Below are positions 17,147 to 26,436 of a stretch of DNA of 64,000 bases, one piece after another. Location of the stretch: the NCBI GenBank assembly GCA_963806685.1, contig CAWDZB010000025.1:1-64000 (forward strand), read 5' to 3'. A program made the translations under genes and the position numbers. The DNA is from DDH964 sp963806685. GTDB lineage: Bacteria; Desulfobacterota; Desulfuromonadia; Desulfuromonadales; DDH964. Every line of letters starts with the position of its first letter. Position 1 is the stretch's first letter. The notes below the pieces were generated by a model. The model was not told where the DNA came from. It saw only the letters and a program-made list of their open reading frames with translations, and made no database searches.

Positions 17147-17917
17147 ATGGGTCTGATGACCGGCAAGCGCGGCATCATCTTCGGTGTCGCCAACGATATG
17201 AGCATTGCCTGGGGGATCGCCCGGCAGCTGCACGCCCATGGCGCCAGCCTGGCTTTCACCTACCTCAACGAAGCGTTGGAAAAGCGCGTGCGACCGCTGG
17301 CCGAGAGTCTCGGCGCTGAGTTGATTCTCCCTTGCGACGTGGCCAGCGATGCCGACATCGAGCAGACTTTCGCGGCCATCGAAAAGGCCTGGGGGAAGAT
17401 CGACTTCGTCGTCCACGCGGTCGCCTTCGCCAACCGCGAGGATCTCAAACACCCTTTCAGCCAGACCAGCCGCGACGGCTTCAAGCTGGCGATGGACATC
17501 AGCGCCTACTCGCTGGTGGCGGTGACCCGCTACGCGGTGCCGCTGATGAGCGACGGCGGCAGCATCCTCACCCTCTCCTATCTCGGCGCTACCCGTGCCG
17601 TACCTAACTACAACGTCATGGGCGTGGCCAAGGCCGCCCTCGAAGCGTCCACCCGTTACCTGGCGGCGGAACTGGGGGAGAAGGGGATCCGCGTGAATGC
17701 CATCTCCGCCGGGCCGATCCGTACCCTGGCCGCCTCGGGAATCGCCAACTTCAAGTCGAAGATCGCCCTGATGGACGACTACGCGCCGCTGCGGCGCACC
17801 GTCACCCAGGAGGAGGTCGGCAAGTCGGCCGTCTACTTCCTCTCCGATCTCGGCAGCGGCGTCACCGGCGAAGTCCATTTCGTCGACGCCGGCTTCAATA
17901 TCGTGGTTTCGGCCTGA
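17147..17917 (+). CDS. fabI: Enoyl-[acyl-carrier-protein] reductase (NADH)
   Basis: Last reductive step of the type II fatty-acid elongation cycle; cytoplasmic short-chain dehydrogenase fold. The 256-residue protein has the FabI nucleotide motif variant (GKRGIIFGVANDMSIAWGIA), the catalytic Tyr-x6-Lys (YNVMGVAK near residue 156-163), and the SAGPIRTLAASGI loop. The ATG at 17147 has GGAGG 9 nt upstream. A canonical terminator follows 27 bp after the stop. Confidence 0.97.
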   Translation: MGLMTGKRGIIFGVANDMSIAWGIARQLHAHGASLAFTYLNEALEKRVRPLAESLGAELILPCDVASDADIEQTFAAIEKAWGKIDFVVHAVAFANREDLKHPFSQTSRDGFKLAMDISAYSLVAVTRYAVPLMSDGGSILTLSYLGATRAVPNYNVMGVAKAALEASTRYLAAELGEKGIRVNAISAGPIRTLAASGIANFKSKIALMDDYAPLRRTVTQEEVGKSAVYFLSDLGSGVTGEVHFVDAGFNIVVSA

Positions 17918-17943
17918 CATGCCGATACCACCGCTTTGCTTGC

Positions 17944-17977
17944 AAAAAGGGACCCTTCGCGGGTCCCTTTTTGTTTG
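17944..17977 (+). terminator. Strong intrinsic terminator after fabI
   Basis: A 12-bp perfect stem (17944-17955 with 17961-17972, loop TTCGC) begins with five A and ends in a T tract, so it could act in both directions. The hflX ATG begins only a few bases downstream. Confidence 0.92.
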
Positions 17978-17981
17978 AATC

Positions 17982-19637
17982 ATGGCCGCCAGCACCCTGC
18001 ACGGTAATCTCGCCGGCCTCAAGCCGAGCCAGCTCCAGGCCCTGGAGCGCATCTACCGGCGACGCATTCCCCCCGACCAACTGCTCACTCCGGAACTGGC
18101 CCGCTACCTGAGCGAGCGCTCCTTCGATTTGCGCCGCCAGCTTGGGGTGATCGTCGACCGCCAGGGAACGATCGTCCATGTCATCGTCGGCGACGACCGT
18201 GAGATCGTCATCCCTGATCTATCCGCCTATGGCCTCGGTCGAAGCGGCCTGCGCGGCCTGCGCTGCATCCACACCCACCTCAAGGGAGAGTCCCTTTCCC
18301 AAGACGATCTCACCGACCTCGCCCTGCTGCGTCTCGACCTGATGGCGGCGATCGCCGTCGGCGACGACGGTCTGCCGGGACGGGTCGACTACGCCCACCT
18401 GCTGCCGCCACGCCCCGGCGGCAGCAGCACCCAGGTTCTCTGTGCACCGCATCTCTATGAACTCGATCTCGATCTCGACGCCTTTTTGCAGGGGCTCGAT
18501 GCCGAGCTCGAACGCAAGATGGCGGAGACCGTCGACCTCTCCGACACCCGCGAGAAGGCGCTGCTGGTCTCGGTCAGCCAGGCGCCGCGCCACGCCATCG
18601 ACAACGCTCTCGACGAACTGACCGAGCTGGCCCGCACCGCCGACGTGGTCGTTCTCGACCGCATCGTGCAGCGCCCGCGGCAGCTCAACCCCAACTACCT
18701 GATGGGGGAGGGGAAGGTCAAGGAGGTGATCATCCAGGCCCTGCAGCAGGGGGCGACGCTGCTGATCTTCGACCAGGAGCTGACGCCGGTGCAGGCCCGC
18801 TCCCTCGCCGCCATCACCGAGCTCAAGGTCCTCGACCGCACCCAGCTGATCCTCGATATCTTTGCCCGCCGCGCCCACACCCGCGACGGCAAGGTCCAGG
18901 TCGAGCTCGCCCAGCTCAAATACATCCTGCCGCGGCTGCGGGGGAGGGGGACGGCGATGTCGCGGCTGATGGGCGGCATCGGCGGCCGCGGTCCCGGCGA
19001 AACCAAGCTGGAGATCGACCTGCGGCGCATCCGCGAGCGCATCACCCGGCTCGAGAAGCAGCTGGAAAATCTCGCCCGGGGGCGGCGCCAGCGGCGCCAG
19101 AAGCGGGTGCGCGCGCAGGTGCCGATCGTCTCCATCGTCGGCTACACCAACGCCGGCAAGTCGACCCTGCTGAACGCGCTGACGCAGAGCGCGGTTTTCA
19201 CCGAGGACCTGCTCTTTGCCACCCTCGACACCTCCACCCGGCGGCTGCGTTTTCCCCTGGAGCGGGAGGTGATTATCACCGACACTGTCGGCTTCATCCG
19301 CCAACTGCCGAAGAACCTGATCGGCGCATTCAAGGCGACCCTCGAAGAGCTCGAGGACGCCGATCTGCTGCTGCACGTGGTCGATGTCGCCAACCCGCGC
19401 TTCGAGGAACAGATTGCCGCGGTGGAGAAGATTCTCGCCGATCTTGAACTCGAGCGGATCCCGCGGATTCTGGTCTTCAACAAGATTGACCTCATCGCCG
19501 CCGATGAGGCGCGCGCCCTGGCTCGGCGTTTTTCGGCCCTGGCGGTTTGTGCCCGGGATCGCGCCAGTTTCGCGGCGCTGCTCGCCGAGCTGCAGCGCCG
19601 GTTCTGGCCGGAAGAGGGGGAACTCCTTGACACATAA
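17982..19637 (+). CDS. hflX: Ribosome-associated GTPase HflX
   Basis: GTPase that binds the large ribosomal subunit and rescues or splits stalled ribosomes. The 551-residue protein is longer than E. coli HflX because of an N-terminal extension of about 170 residues, a form seen in related deltaproteobacteria. It has the HflX glycine-rich linker (GGIGGRGPGETKLEIDLRR), G1 GYTNAGKST near residue 386, G3 DTVGFI and G4 NKID. The ATG at 17982 has no evident Shine-Dalgarno and starts just after the fabI terminator, so the true start or promoter is uncertain. Confidence 0.93.
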   Translation: MAASTLHGNLAGLKPSQLQALERIYRRRIPPDQLLTPELARYLSERSFDLRRQLGVIVDRQGTIVHVIVGDDREIVIPDLSAYGLGRSGLRGLRCIHTHLKGESLSQDDLTDLALLRLDLMAAIAVGDDGLPGRVDYAHLLPPRPGGSSTQVLCAPHLYELDLDLDAFLQGLDAELERKMAETVDLSDTREKALLVSVSQAPRHAIDNALDELTELARTADVVVLDRIVQRPRQLNPNYLMGEGKVKEVIIQALQQGATLLIFDQELTPVQARSLAAITELKVLDRTQLILDIFARRAHTRDGKVQVELAQLKYILPRLRGRGTAMSRLMGGIGGRGPGETKLEIDLRRIRERITRLEKQLENLARGRRQRRQKRVRAQVPIVSIVGYTNAGKSTLLNALTQSAVFTEDLLFATLDTSTRRLRFPLEREVIITDTVGFIRQLPKNLIGAFKATLEELEDADLLLHVVDVANPRFEEQIAAVEKILADLELERIPRILVFNKIDLIAADEARALARRFSALAVCARDRASFAALLAELQRRFWPEEGELLDT

Positions 19638-19682
19638 AGAGATTTCCTATAGCCTGTGGCGGCCTTTGAGGAGGGTATTGTG

Positions 19683-21413
19683 ATGATGATGCGATGGATG
19701 CTTACCGCCGCCCTGGCGATGCTGTTGGCCGGCTGTATGCCGGTTTTTCAGGCTCCCGCCGTACCCCCTGTACAGTCGCTACAGGACCCCGCTACCCTCG
19801 ACCAAAGCGAGATTGCACCGGCTGCCACCACGGCAGTACCGGCCGAGGTTCAGGCTGCACCGGAGGCCGTCGACACCCCGACCGAGGCCACGACGGCCGA
19901 CGGTGAGGACGTCGCCGCGGCGGAATCCAGCGACGGGGCCGTCGATGCCGAAACCCTGGAAGACAACGCCGTGCTTACCGGGGCCGATCAGGCGGCGCCG
20001 GACGAGGCCGGCGTTTCGATCCCCGCCGAGGAGGTCACCTTCGATTTCCCGGTGGTCGAAAACGCCAAGGTCCACTATTTCCTCGACTACTACTCCGGCC
20101 CGGGGCGCAGTGCCTTCCGCCGCTGGCTGGCCCGCTCCTCCCGCTATCTGCCGCGGATGCGGGAAATTTTTGCCAAGGAGGGGTTGCCCCAGGACCTTGC
20201 CTACCTGGCTATGATCGAATCGGGATTCAACGACCGCGCCTATAGCTGGGCCCGCGCCGTTGGCCCTTGGCAGTTCATCGACAGTACCGGCCGGTTGATG
20301 GGGCTCAAGAGCGACTGGTGGCGCGACGAGCGCCGCGACTTCGAAAAGTCGACCGAAGCTGCCGCCCGCTTCCTCAAGGATCTCCATTACCGTTTCGACG
20401 GCGACTGGTACCTGGCGGTCGCCTCCTACAACGCCGGACCGGGCAAGCTGAGGACGGCGATGCGCAAGTACGACAGCCGGAATTTCTGGGAACTCTCCCG
20501 CGGCAAGTACCTGCAGGCCGAGACCAAGAACTACGTACCGAAGCTGCTGGCAGCGATCCTCATCGCCAAGGAGCCGCAAAAGTACGGTTTTACCGATATT
20601 GATTACGCCGAACCGCTCGCATACGAGACGGTGACCGTGCCGAGCGCCACCGACCTGGAGATCGTCGCCCGGCTCTGCGGTGTCGACTACGATCAGATCA
20701 AGCTCCTCAACCCCGAGCTCAAGCGCTGGTGCACCCCGCCGGGGGAAAAGGACTATCAGCTGCGTGTTCCCGCCGGCCACCGCAAGCAATTTCTGGCCGG
20801 CTACGCCAAGCTTCCCGCCGACCAGCGTGCCAACTACAAGCACCACCGGATCAAGAGTGGCGATACCCTGCTGGCGCTGGCCAAACACTACGGCATCCGC
20901 GTTGACGACATCATCACCCTCAACCGCATCAAAAATCCCCGGGTTCTCACCATCGGTACCGACCTGGTGCTGCCGCTCAGCAAAAAATTCACCCGGCTGC
21001 CGGTGGAGGAGCTCAAGGACGACTATGTGCGCACCCGGCGCCAGATCTACAAGGTGAGAAACGGCGACAGCCTGTGGAAGATCGCCCGGCGCTTCGATGT
21101 CAGAGAGAAGCAGCTGCGGGTCTGGAATCGCCTCGGCTGGAGCAACGTCATCCGCCCCGGGCAGACCCTGGTGGTCTCGGCCAGGGCCGCCAGGCGATCC
21201 AGGCCGGTCCGTACCGCTGCGAGGCACAAAGCCGCACCCACCCAGAAGATCGTCTACAAAGTCCGTCCCGGCGATACCCTGTGGGGCATCGGCCAGCAGT
21301 TCGACGTCGCCGCTTCGCAGATCCAGAACTGGAACAACCTTTCCGCAGACCATGTGCTGCACCCGGGGCAGACCCTGACCCTGCTCGTGCCCGCTACCGA
21401 CAACCAGGGCTGA
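19683..21413 (+). CDS. MltD-like lytic transglycosylase lipoprotein with three LysM repeats
   Basis: Membrane-bound peptidoglycan lytic transglycosylase. The 576-residue product begins with a lipoprotein signal (MMMRWMLTAALAMLLAGC, lipobox Cys near residue 18), a low-complexity Ala/Thr/Glu linker, an SLT domain with the catalytic Glu in MIESGFN (near residue 177) and the AVGPWQFI and VASYNAGPG motifs, then three LysM repeats (HHRIKSGDTLLALA, KVRNGDSLWKIA, KVRPGDTLWGIG). GAGGAGGG lies 7 nt before the ATG at 19683. Confidence 0.93.
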   Translation: MMMRWMLTAALAMLLAGCMPVFQAPAVPPVQSLQDPATLDQSEIAPAATTAVPAEVQAAPEAVDTPTEATTADGEDVAAAESSDGAVDAETLEDNAVLTGADQAAPDEAGVSIPAEEVTFDFPVVENAKVHYFLDYYSGPGRSAFRRWLARSSRYLPRMREIFAKEGLPQDLAYLAMIESGFNDRAYSWARAVGPWQFIDSTGRLMGLKSDWWRDERRDFEKSTEAAARFLKDLHYRFDGDWYLAVASYNAGPGKLRTAMRKYDSRNFWELSRGKYLQAETKNYVPKLLAAILIAKEPQKYGFTDIDYAEPLAYETVTVPSATDLEIVARLCGVDYDQIKLLNPELKRWCTPPGEKDYQLRVPAGHRKQFLAGYAKLPADQRANYKHHRIKSGDTLLALAKHYGIRVDDIITLNRIKNPRVLTIGTDLVLPLSKKFTRLPVEELKDDYVRTRRQIYKVRNGDSLWKIARRFDVREKQLRVWNRLGWSNVIRPGQTLVVSARAARRSRPVRTAARHKAAPTQKIVYKVRPGDTLWGIGQQFDVAASQIQNWNNLSADHVLHPGQTLTLLVPATDNQG

Positions 21414-21503
21414 GCCGAGGGGGGCACCGTTTATCGCCCCCGCCGGGTACCCCACCGAGGGCTGCGGCCCCTCCCCGTCAAGCCCTCCGGCACCGCTAAT
21501 GCT

Positions 21504-21532
21504 TTGACTTTTGCCGGGCGGGTTGCTACACT
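21504..21532 (+). promoter_or_regulatory. Probable sigma-70 promoter for the TPR-smr gene pair
   Basis: TTGACT (21504-21509) and TACACT (21527-21532) are separated by 17 bp, giving a start near 21539, about 36 nt upstream of the next ATG. Confidence 0.6.
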
Positions 21533-21574
21533 CGTGCCCGCTGCGATCTCACCTCGAAAGGACCCATTCTCCCC

Positions 21575-22300
21575 ATGCTCAACCTGGCCATCGCCCTGCT
21601 TGTCAGCCTGCTCGTCAATCTCGGCCTGAATGCCCTGCTCGGGGTAAATCTCTGGATATCGTCGCTCATCTCCCTGGCGCTCTTTGCCGGTATCTACTTC
21701 CTTGCTACCCGCCTGGTCATGAAACGCATCGCGGCCCTGATGGAAGGGGTCCAACGCGACCTTCAGGCGCAACGCTGGGAAAAGGCGATTCGCGCCCTGC
21801 AGGGAGGCATGAAGTACGCCCCCTGGCAGCTCTACATCAAGGGGCAGATCAACGCCCAGATCGGTACGGTTTTCTACCTCAAACGCGACTTCACCGAGGC
21901 CTTCGGGTACCTGCAGAAGGCCTTCGTCCGGCACTGGGTCGCGATGGCCATGCTCGCAATCTGCTACATGAAACGCAACAAGAGCAAACAAATGACCGAA
22001 ACCTTCGAGAAGGCGGTCACCGCCACCAAGAAGGAGCCGCTCTTGTGGGCGATCTATGCCTATTGCCAGGAGAAGGTCAACGACCGCACCAAGGCCATCG
22101 ACACCCTGGAACGCGGCCTGCGGCGTTGCAAGGATGACGAGAATCTCAAGGAGAACCTTGAGTTGCTCAAAACCGGCAAGAAGATGAAAATGAAGGACTT
22201 CGGCGACATGTGGTACCAATTCCACCTGGAGAGTCCCGGTGCCCTGATCAAGCAGCAGACCAAGGCTATCCAGGGGCGGCGCAAGATCGTTCGACGCTGA
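21575..22300 (+). CDS. Membrane-anchored helical-repeat (TPR-like) protein
   Basis: The 241-residue product has two N-terminal membrane helices (about residues 3-22 and 28-48), then helical repeats on the cytoplasmic side (for example QRWEKAIRALQGGMK, AIDTLERGLRRCKDDEN) and a basic C-terminus. The repeats look TPR-like, so a scaffold or assembly role is possible, but no specific function can be given. Its stop overlaps the start of the Smr-domain gene by one base, so the two are coupled. A good promoter precedes it. Confidence 0.75.
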   Translation: MLNLAIALLVSLLVNLGLNALLGVNLWISSLISLALFAGIYFLATRLVMKRIAALMEGVQRDLQAQRWEKAIRALQGGMKYAPWQLYIKGQINAQIGTVFYLKRDFTEAFGYLQKAFVRHWVAMAMLAICYMKRNKSKQMTETFEKAVTATKKEPLLWAIYAYCQEKVNDRTKAIDTLERGLRRCKDDENLKENLELLKTGKKMKMKDFGDMWYQFHLESPGALIKQQTKAIQGRRKIVRR

Positions 22301-23007
22301 TGGCCAAGAAACCTTCTAACCCGCCAAACAAGGAATTCGCCCACAACCCCTTCAGGGACCTGAAGGGGTTGCCCGTTTCCAGTGCGCCGGAACCGGTCAA
22401 ACGACCTGCTCCTTCCCCTACCCCGACGGCACCTCCGGCCCCGATCGACGACGGTGAGCTCTTCGTTGCCGAGATGAAGCAGCTCGGCGTCGAGAAGCGG
22501 TCGCTGGGCGACCTGCCGGAAAAGCCCCTCCCCGCACCCGGGGAATACCCCCCCGCCAAGACCAAGTCTCCGGCCAAACCCCAAACCCCAGAGGATGAAT
22601 TCCTGGTGGCCGTCGGTCGCCTCGACGTCACCTTCAGCGACGAATATCCCGGGCCCGAAGCCGAGGCGGACCTCCCCCGGCCTGCCCCCCGGCGCATGCG
22701 CCAGCTGCGCCGCGGCCAGCTCGTCCCCGAGGAGGAACTCGACCTGCACGGCCTGCACCGTGAACAGGCGCTGGAGAAGGTAGGCTGGTTTTTGCAGAAC
22801 TCCGTCCACCAGGGGAGGCGCACGGTGCTGATCGTCACCGGCCGCGGCCAACACTCCGCCGAGGGGCCGGTACTGCGCGAGGCGGTCGGCCGCTTCCTGC
22901 GTGAAAACCGCGACGGGCTGGTTCTCGAATGGGGGGTGGCACCGCCGCGCTATGGCGGCGCCGGAGCACTGGTGGTCTTTCTGCGGGCGACTTCCGGCGG
23001 GGGATAA
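22300..23007 (+). CDS. Smr-domain protein
   Basis: The 235-residue product has a Pro-rich, probably disordered N-terminal two thirds and a C-terminal Smr domain (about residues 145-230) with ELDLHGLHREQALEKV, the TGRGQHS motif and GPVLREAVGRFL. Stand-alone Smr domains are nicking endonucleases or RNA-binding modules acting in ribosome rescue or DNA repair; the LDLHG and GRG motifs seen here are those of the catalytic surface. The substrate is unknown. The ATG at 22300 is coupled to the upstream TPR gene. Confidence 0.85.
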   Translation: MAKKPSNPPNKEFAHNPFRDLKGLPVSSAPEPVKRPAPSPTPTAPPAPIDDGELFVAEMKQLGVEKRSLGDLPEKPLPAPGEYPPAKTKSPAKPQTPEDEFLVAVGRLDVTFSDEYPGPEAEADLPRPAPRRMRQLRRGQLVPEEELDLHGLHREQALEKVGWFLQNSVHQGRRTVLIVTGRGQHSAEGPVLREAVGRFLRENRDGLVLEWGVAPPRYGGAGALVVFLRATSGGG

Positions 23008-23262
23008 AAGGTTTGAGAAATTTTGTGCAAGTGACCTTGAAGGATGGCCTTCCGGTTCACAGAGGGAGAAGATGACACTTCCGCGACCACAATTCCACAG
23101 CCCGCACCGGCAAGCCTGCCGGGCGGGCTGTTTTGGCCCAAGGGGCATGCCAGTGTCCCGTGCGATCAGTTGAATCTGTGAATTCCAAGGCATTCTGGTC
23201 ACTGTCAAGGCGCCGCCACTTCTTCTTTCGACCGGAAGCTTTTCCAAGGCAGGTTATGCGAT

Positions 23263-24093
23263 ATGAATAACAGATTGAAGCTTTCCCCCTATATATTGAA
23301 CGGCGATACTGATCTCCCACCCGAAACCCCGCTGTATCGATATTTGTCAACGGAGGCCTTCCTTTACCTGCTTACCTTTGAGCGAGTGTTTTTTTCAAAA
23401 GTTTCCGAGTGGCCGGATTCGTTGGATGGGACCCGCTTCGAATTTCTTAAAAAGGCAAGGGACGACAAGGAGTTTGGCACTACGGGGCTTAACGACTTTT
23501 TTGTCAGCTGTTGGACGTTGCAGACCGAGGAGAGACGCTTCTACAAGGATGACTCCGCATTCGTTTCCGCTCAAAAAGAGCTGACTCTTAACGGGTCTGC
23601 GGCCATGTGGGAAAGTTACTGCAAAAATGGGGGAGTGCGGATAAAGACGACCCTGGGCAAGGTGGAAGCCCTCTTCTCCACCCATCTCCCGGAATGGAGG
23701 ATTTGCCGGGGAAAGGTTTATTACGAACCTGCCGAGGACAGACTCCTGTCGCCCCGGGTCCCCTCCCTGGTGGCCACCCTGATGCACAAGCGGACCTCGT
23801 TTCGGAGCGAATCAGAATACCGGTTTGTTCTCCTGCCTGTAGTAGGCTGCACCGAACCAAGAGAAGCTGCCAAAGTGGAAAACCTGTTCGAATTTCTCGA
23901 CGAAATACTGGTTTCACCGGCGACCTCTTCAACTGTATGGTTGTCGCGGACCCTCTACAACATAGCCGTGGGCGTGACCATCAAGCCACCCAAGAAAACC
24001 TGCATAAACATCAAAAACGGCAAACAATTTTGCCGGATATCGCAGTTATGCAAGGAAGTATCGGAGACCGTGGGCCACGGCAGCATGACCTGA
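23263..24093 (+). CDS. DUF2971-family protein
   Basis: The 276-residue product carries the pattern of DUF2971: LYRYLSTEAFLYLL near residue 25, FSKVSEWPDSLDG, FVSCWT, and MWESYCKNGGVRIKT. The family function is unknown; members often occur in variable, phage- or defence-associated regions. The gene has lower GC and more A/T-rich codons than its neighbours, suggesting acquisition. It opens an accessory stretch of short orphan genes. AGGCAGG upstream of the ATG is a weak ribosome site. Confidence 0.7.
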   Translation: MNNRLKLSPYILNGDTDLPPETPLYRYLSTEAFLYLLTFERVFFSKVSEWPDSLDGTRFEFLKKARDDKEFGTTGLNDFFVSCWTLQTEERRFYKDDSAFVSAQKELTLNGSAAMWESYCKNGGVRIKTTLGKVEALFSTHLPEWRICRGKVYYEPAEDRLLSPRVPSLVATLMHKRTSFRSESEYRFVLLPVVGCTEPREAAKVENLFEFLDEILVSPATSSTVWLSRTLYNIAVGVTIKPPKKTCINIKNGKQFCRISQLCKEVSETVGHGSMT

Positions 24094-24226
24094 CCGTTGC
24101 CCGGACCGGAGGCCAGGGAGATGACAGCCCAGTTGACCAGCCGGAGGTGAGGATGCCACGGAAGTTTCTGCATGGTTGCAGTCCCTTGCTCTTTGCCGCC
24201 GGTGACGATCATCGCTTGATTCCGCA

Positions 24227-24496
24227 ATGACCCCACTGTTCTTGCTATTGGGCCTGGTCGGGCTGTTGTTCCTGTTGGCCTATTTGCCGGATCTGCTGGC
24301 CAAAGTGCTCGACCCGCGGAATGAAAGGATAATTCGTGACCATTGCGAGTCGCTGGGCCTCAGTGATGTTTCCCTAAAGGCATGGCCCAATCACTACGGG
24401 GTCTACTATCGCCAGGCAGGAAAGAAGTTGTACGCCAAGTGCCGGGTGACAAAAGGAAACGTCGTGTGGCTTGGTCATGCGCCGGAAACGGATTGA
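24227..24496 (+). CDS. Small membrane-anchored protein, unknown
   Basis: The 89-residue product has one N-terminal hydrophobic helix (residues 3-22), then a soluble part (AWPNHYGVYYRQAGKKLYAK) with a compact beta-rich look. I do not recognise the family. No strong Shine-Dalgarno is seen before the ATG. It lies among other short accessory genes and shares no clear operon with them. Confidence 0.5.
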   Translation: MTPLFLLLGLVGLLFLLAYLPDLLAKVLDPRNERIIRDHCESLGLSDVSLKAWPNHYGVYYRQAGKKLYAKCRVTKGNVVWLGHAPETD

Positions 24497-24628
24497 TTCG
24501 TCCCCGCCAGCCGACGCTGCCGACCGTTCGATGGTATGCTGGGGGCAGACAAGGTTAAATTGCCGGAACTTTAGCAAAAAGGCCGGTTTTTCGAGAAGAT
24601 GGATTGTATTGATCCGATCCTCTAGGGC

Positions 24629-25006
24629 ATGGGAGGACAGCCACTGAAACCAGCCATCGACGGAACGGTATTCGGGAACATCACGATCGCGGGTGAACGG
24701 TACGCGCACGATGTGGTGATTCGCTTGAGCGGCAAGGTAAAAAAACGCAAGAAGAAGTTGTCAAAGGCAAAATACGGAACATCGCACCTGGTTTCCAGCG
24801 AAGAAGCGGAACATATCTACGAAGTGGGGGCGGCGCGACTGATCGTCGGAACGGGGCAGAGCGGCAACCTCGAACTCTCGGCACAAGCCGCCGAGTTTTT
24901 CCGTTTGAAGGGGTGCACGGTTCAACTTCTTCCTACCCCCGAAGCGATAGCGGCCTGGAATGCCGCCGCCGGCGCCGTGATTGGAATGTTCCACGTCACC
25001 TGCTGA
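24629..25006 (+). CDS. Mth938-like domain protein
   Basis: The 125-residue product matches the Mth938/NDUFAF3-type fold: KPAIDGTVFGNITIAGERY at the start, YAHDVVIRLSGKV, then LIVGTGQSGNLELSAQA and KGCTVQLLPTPEAIAAWN. Bacterial members are uncharacterised; the mitochondrial relative assists complex I assembly. The ATG at 24629 is only two codons ahead of a GGAGGA run, so translation may in fact begin slightly further in from a non-ATG codon near 24644. Confidence 0.75.
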   Translation: MGGQPLKPAIDGTVFGNITIAGERYAHDVVIRLSGKVKKRKKKLSKAKYGTSHLVSSEEAEHIYEVGAARLIVGTGQSGNLELSAQAAEFFRLKGCTVQLLPTPEAIAAWNAAAGAVIGMFHVTC

Positions 25007-25131
25007 CCTCTCGCCTGGACCGGGGTTGGCTCGGCGGCTGGTGCCGCCGAATTCCCGAACAGGGCTGAGGACAGTTTGTCTTTAGAGCCGGCGCGGAAAA
25101 TGCTCGTCCATATTTTCGATGGGGAGCCCAA

Positions 25132-25569
25132 GTGAATACCCAGATCAAAATGGCCGTATTTTTCCCCCTCACGCTCCTCCTGGTCTTCGCTTCGCCGGCC
25201 TTTCCCTTGGACTATGGTGTCCAAAAAGAACAAGCGGCCATCGCTGCCGCGGAAAGGTTCTTGACCGCGGTCGATGCGGGGCAGTACCAAGAGAGTTGGG
25301 CCGAAGCTTCCAGCCTGTTCAAAAGCCAGATCACCCGGGACGAATGGGTGTCCAGGATCGCCCGCCTCCGCCCGCTCTTCGGGGCCGTAATCCACCGAAC
25401 CGTCAAAAGTACGCGATACCTGACCAGCCCCCCCGGGGCCCCGGACGGAGAGTACGTTATGATCCTTTTCCAGACCTCCTTCACGAACAAGAAAGATGCG
25501 ATAGAAACCGTGACTCCGACCCTTGACAAGGACGGACAGTGGCGAGTTTCCGGCTATTTTATCAAATAG
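25132..25569 (+). CDS. Secreted DUF4019-family protein
   Basis: The 145-residue product starts at a GTG (25132) with GGGGAG 5 nt upstream, has a signal peptide ending near PAFPLDYG (about residue 25), and then a domain with ERFLTAVDAGQYQESWAEAS, WVSRIARLRPLFGAV, and a closing DKDGQWRVSGYFIK. This is the DUF4019 pattern (a cystatin/NTF2-like small secreted domain). Function is unknown; it is likely periplasmic. Confidence 0.75.
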   Translation: MNTQIKMAVFFPLTLLLVFASPAFPLDYGVQKEQAAIAAAERFLTAVDAGQYQESWAEASSLFKSQITRDEWVSRIARLRPLFGAVIHRTVKSTRYLTSPPGAPDGEYVMILFQTSFTNKKDAIETVTPTLDKDGQWRVSGYFIK

Positions 25570-25734
25570 CCTGCCCGCGGATTTTCCGCCCGGGGTGCGG
25601 GGTGCCGGTTCTACGATTGGATCTTGCCAGGTAAAGGCGTCTGCGGCGAATTCTCCATTTCATCAACCGGGGGAAGGTGTTGAGATGCGGACCCTGCCGT
25701 CATCCCCGGTTCCTTGACATCGGAGGCTGAGGCG

Positions 25735-26436
25735 GTGCGCAATGCCTTGAATCCGGAGGTCTTGAAACGAGTCTACGGCCGGATCGCCGGCCGCTATGAC
25801 CTTTGGCATACTTTGTTGACCGCGCTCTCCGACCAGCGCGGCCGGACCCTGCTGGTGGAGCATGCGGTAAACAGCGGCAACAAGGTGCTCGATTGCGGCG
25901 CCGGGACCGGGACGGCCGGCATCATGGCCGCCAAACGGGTCGGCCCCAAGGGCCGGGTGACGCTCTTCGACCTGAGCGATGCGATGCTGGCGGTCGCTCG
26001 CGACAAGGTCTTTCGTGAGGGACTTCAGGACCGGGTTGCTTTTCAGACCGGGGATATGGTTCACCTCCCCTTCGCGGACGGCCGGTTCGACGTGGTTCTT
26101 TCCTCTTACAGCCTCTGCCCCCTTTACGACCCGGAAGCGGGTGCACTGGAAATCTATCGGGTAACCAGGACCGGCGGCAGGATCGCCGTGGCCCATTCCA
26201 CGGAACCGCTCAACCCACTTCTCCAGCTGCCGGCCAAGCTGGTCGAGGACTGGGCCTGGCATTTCCCCTGGCTCTCTATGGGCTGCAGGGCGGTGCAGGT
26301 ACTGCCGGTATTGGAGAAGGCCGGGGGCAGGGTTATGTTTTCAAAACGGATCGGGGTTCCGTTGTGGCCATTTCTGGTCTTCGTTGTCGAGAAGCCGGAC
26401 ATCTCCATTCCGAATCCGCAGGATGGAGCAGCGTGA
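25735..26436 (+). CDS. Class I SAM-dependent methyltransferase (UbiE/MenG-like)
   Basis: The 233-residue product has a Rossmann methyltransferase core: motif I VLDCGAGTGTAGIMAA (near residue 48), an acidic strand end (LFDLSDAML), FQTGDMVHLPFADGRFDVV and a VTRTGGRIAV post-motif. It resembles ubiquinone/menaquinone C-methyltransferases but lacks clear diagnostic residues, so the substrate is uncertain. I chose the GTG at 25735 because GGAGG lies 8 nt upstream; a TTG at 25714 is an in-frame alternative. The next (decayed) gene overlaps its stop. Confidence 0.8.
   Translation: MRNALNPEVLKRVYGRIAGRYDLWHTLLTALSDQRGRTLLVEHAVNSGNKVLDCGAGTGTAGIMAAKRVGPKGRVTLFDLSDAMLAVARDKVFREGLQDRVAFQTGDMVHLPFADGRFDVVLSSYSLCPLYDPEAGALEIYRVTRTGGRIAVAHSTEPLNPLLQLPAKLVEDWAWHFPWLSMGCRAVQVLPVLEKAGGRVMFSKRIGVPLWPFLVFVVEKPDISIPNPQDGAA

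Noticed and set aside
23008..23262. Possible tRNA or attachment site at the edge of the accessory stretch
   Set aside because: No cloverleaf or direct repeat pair was found.
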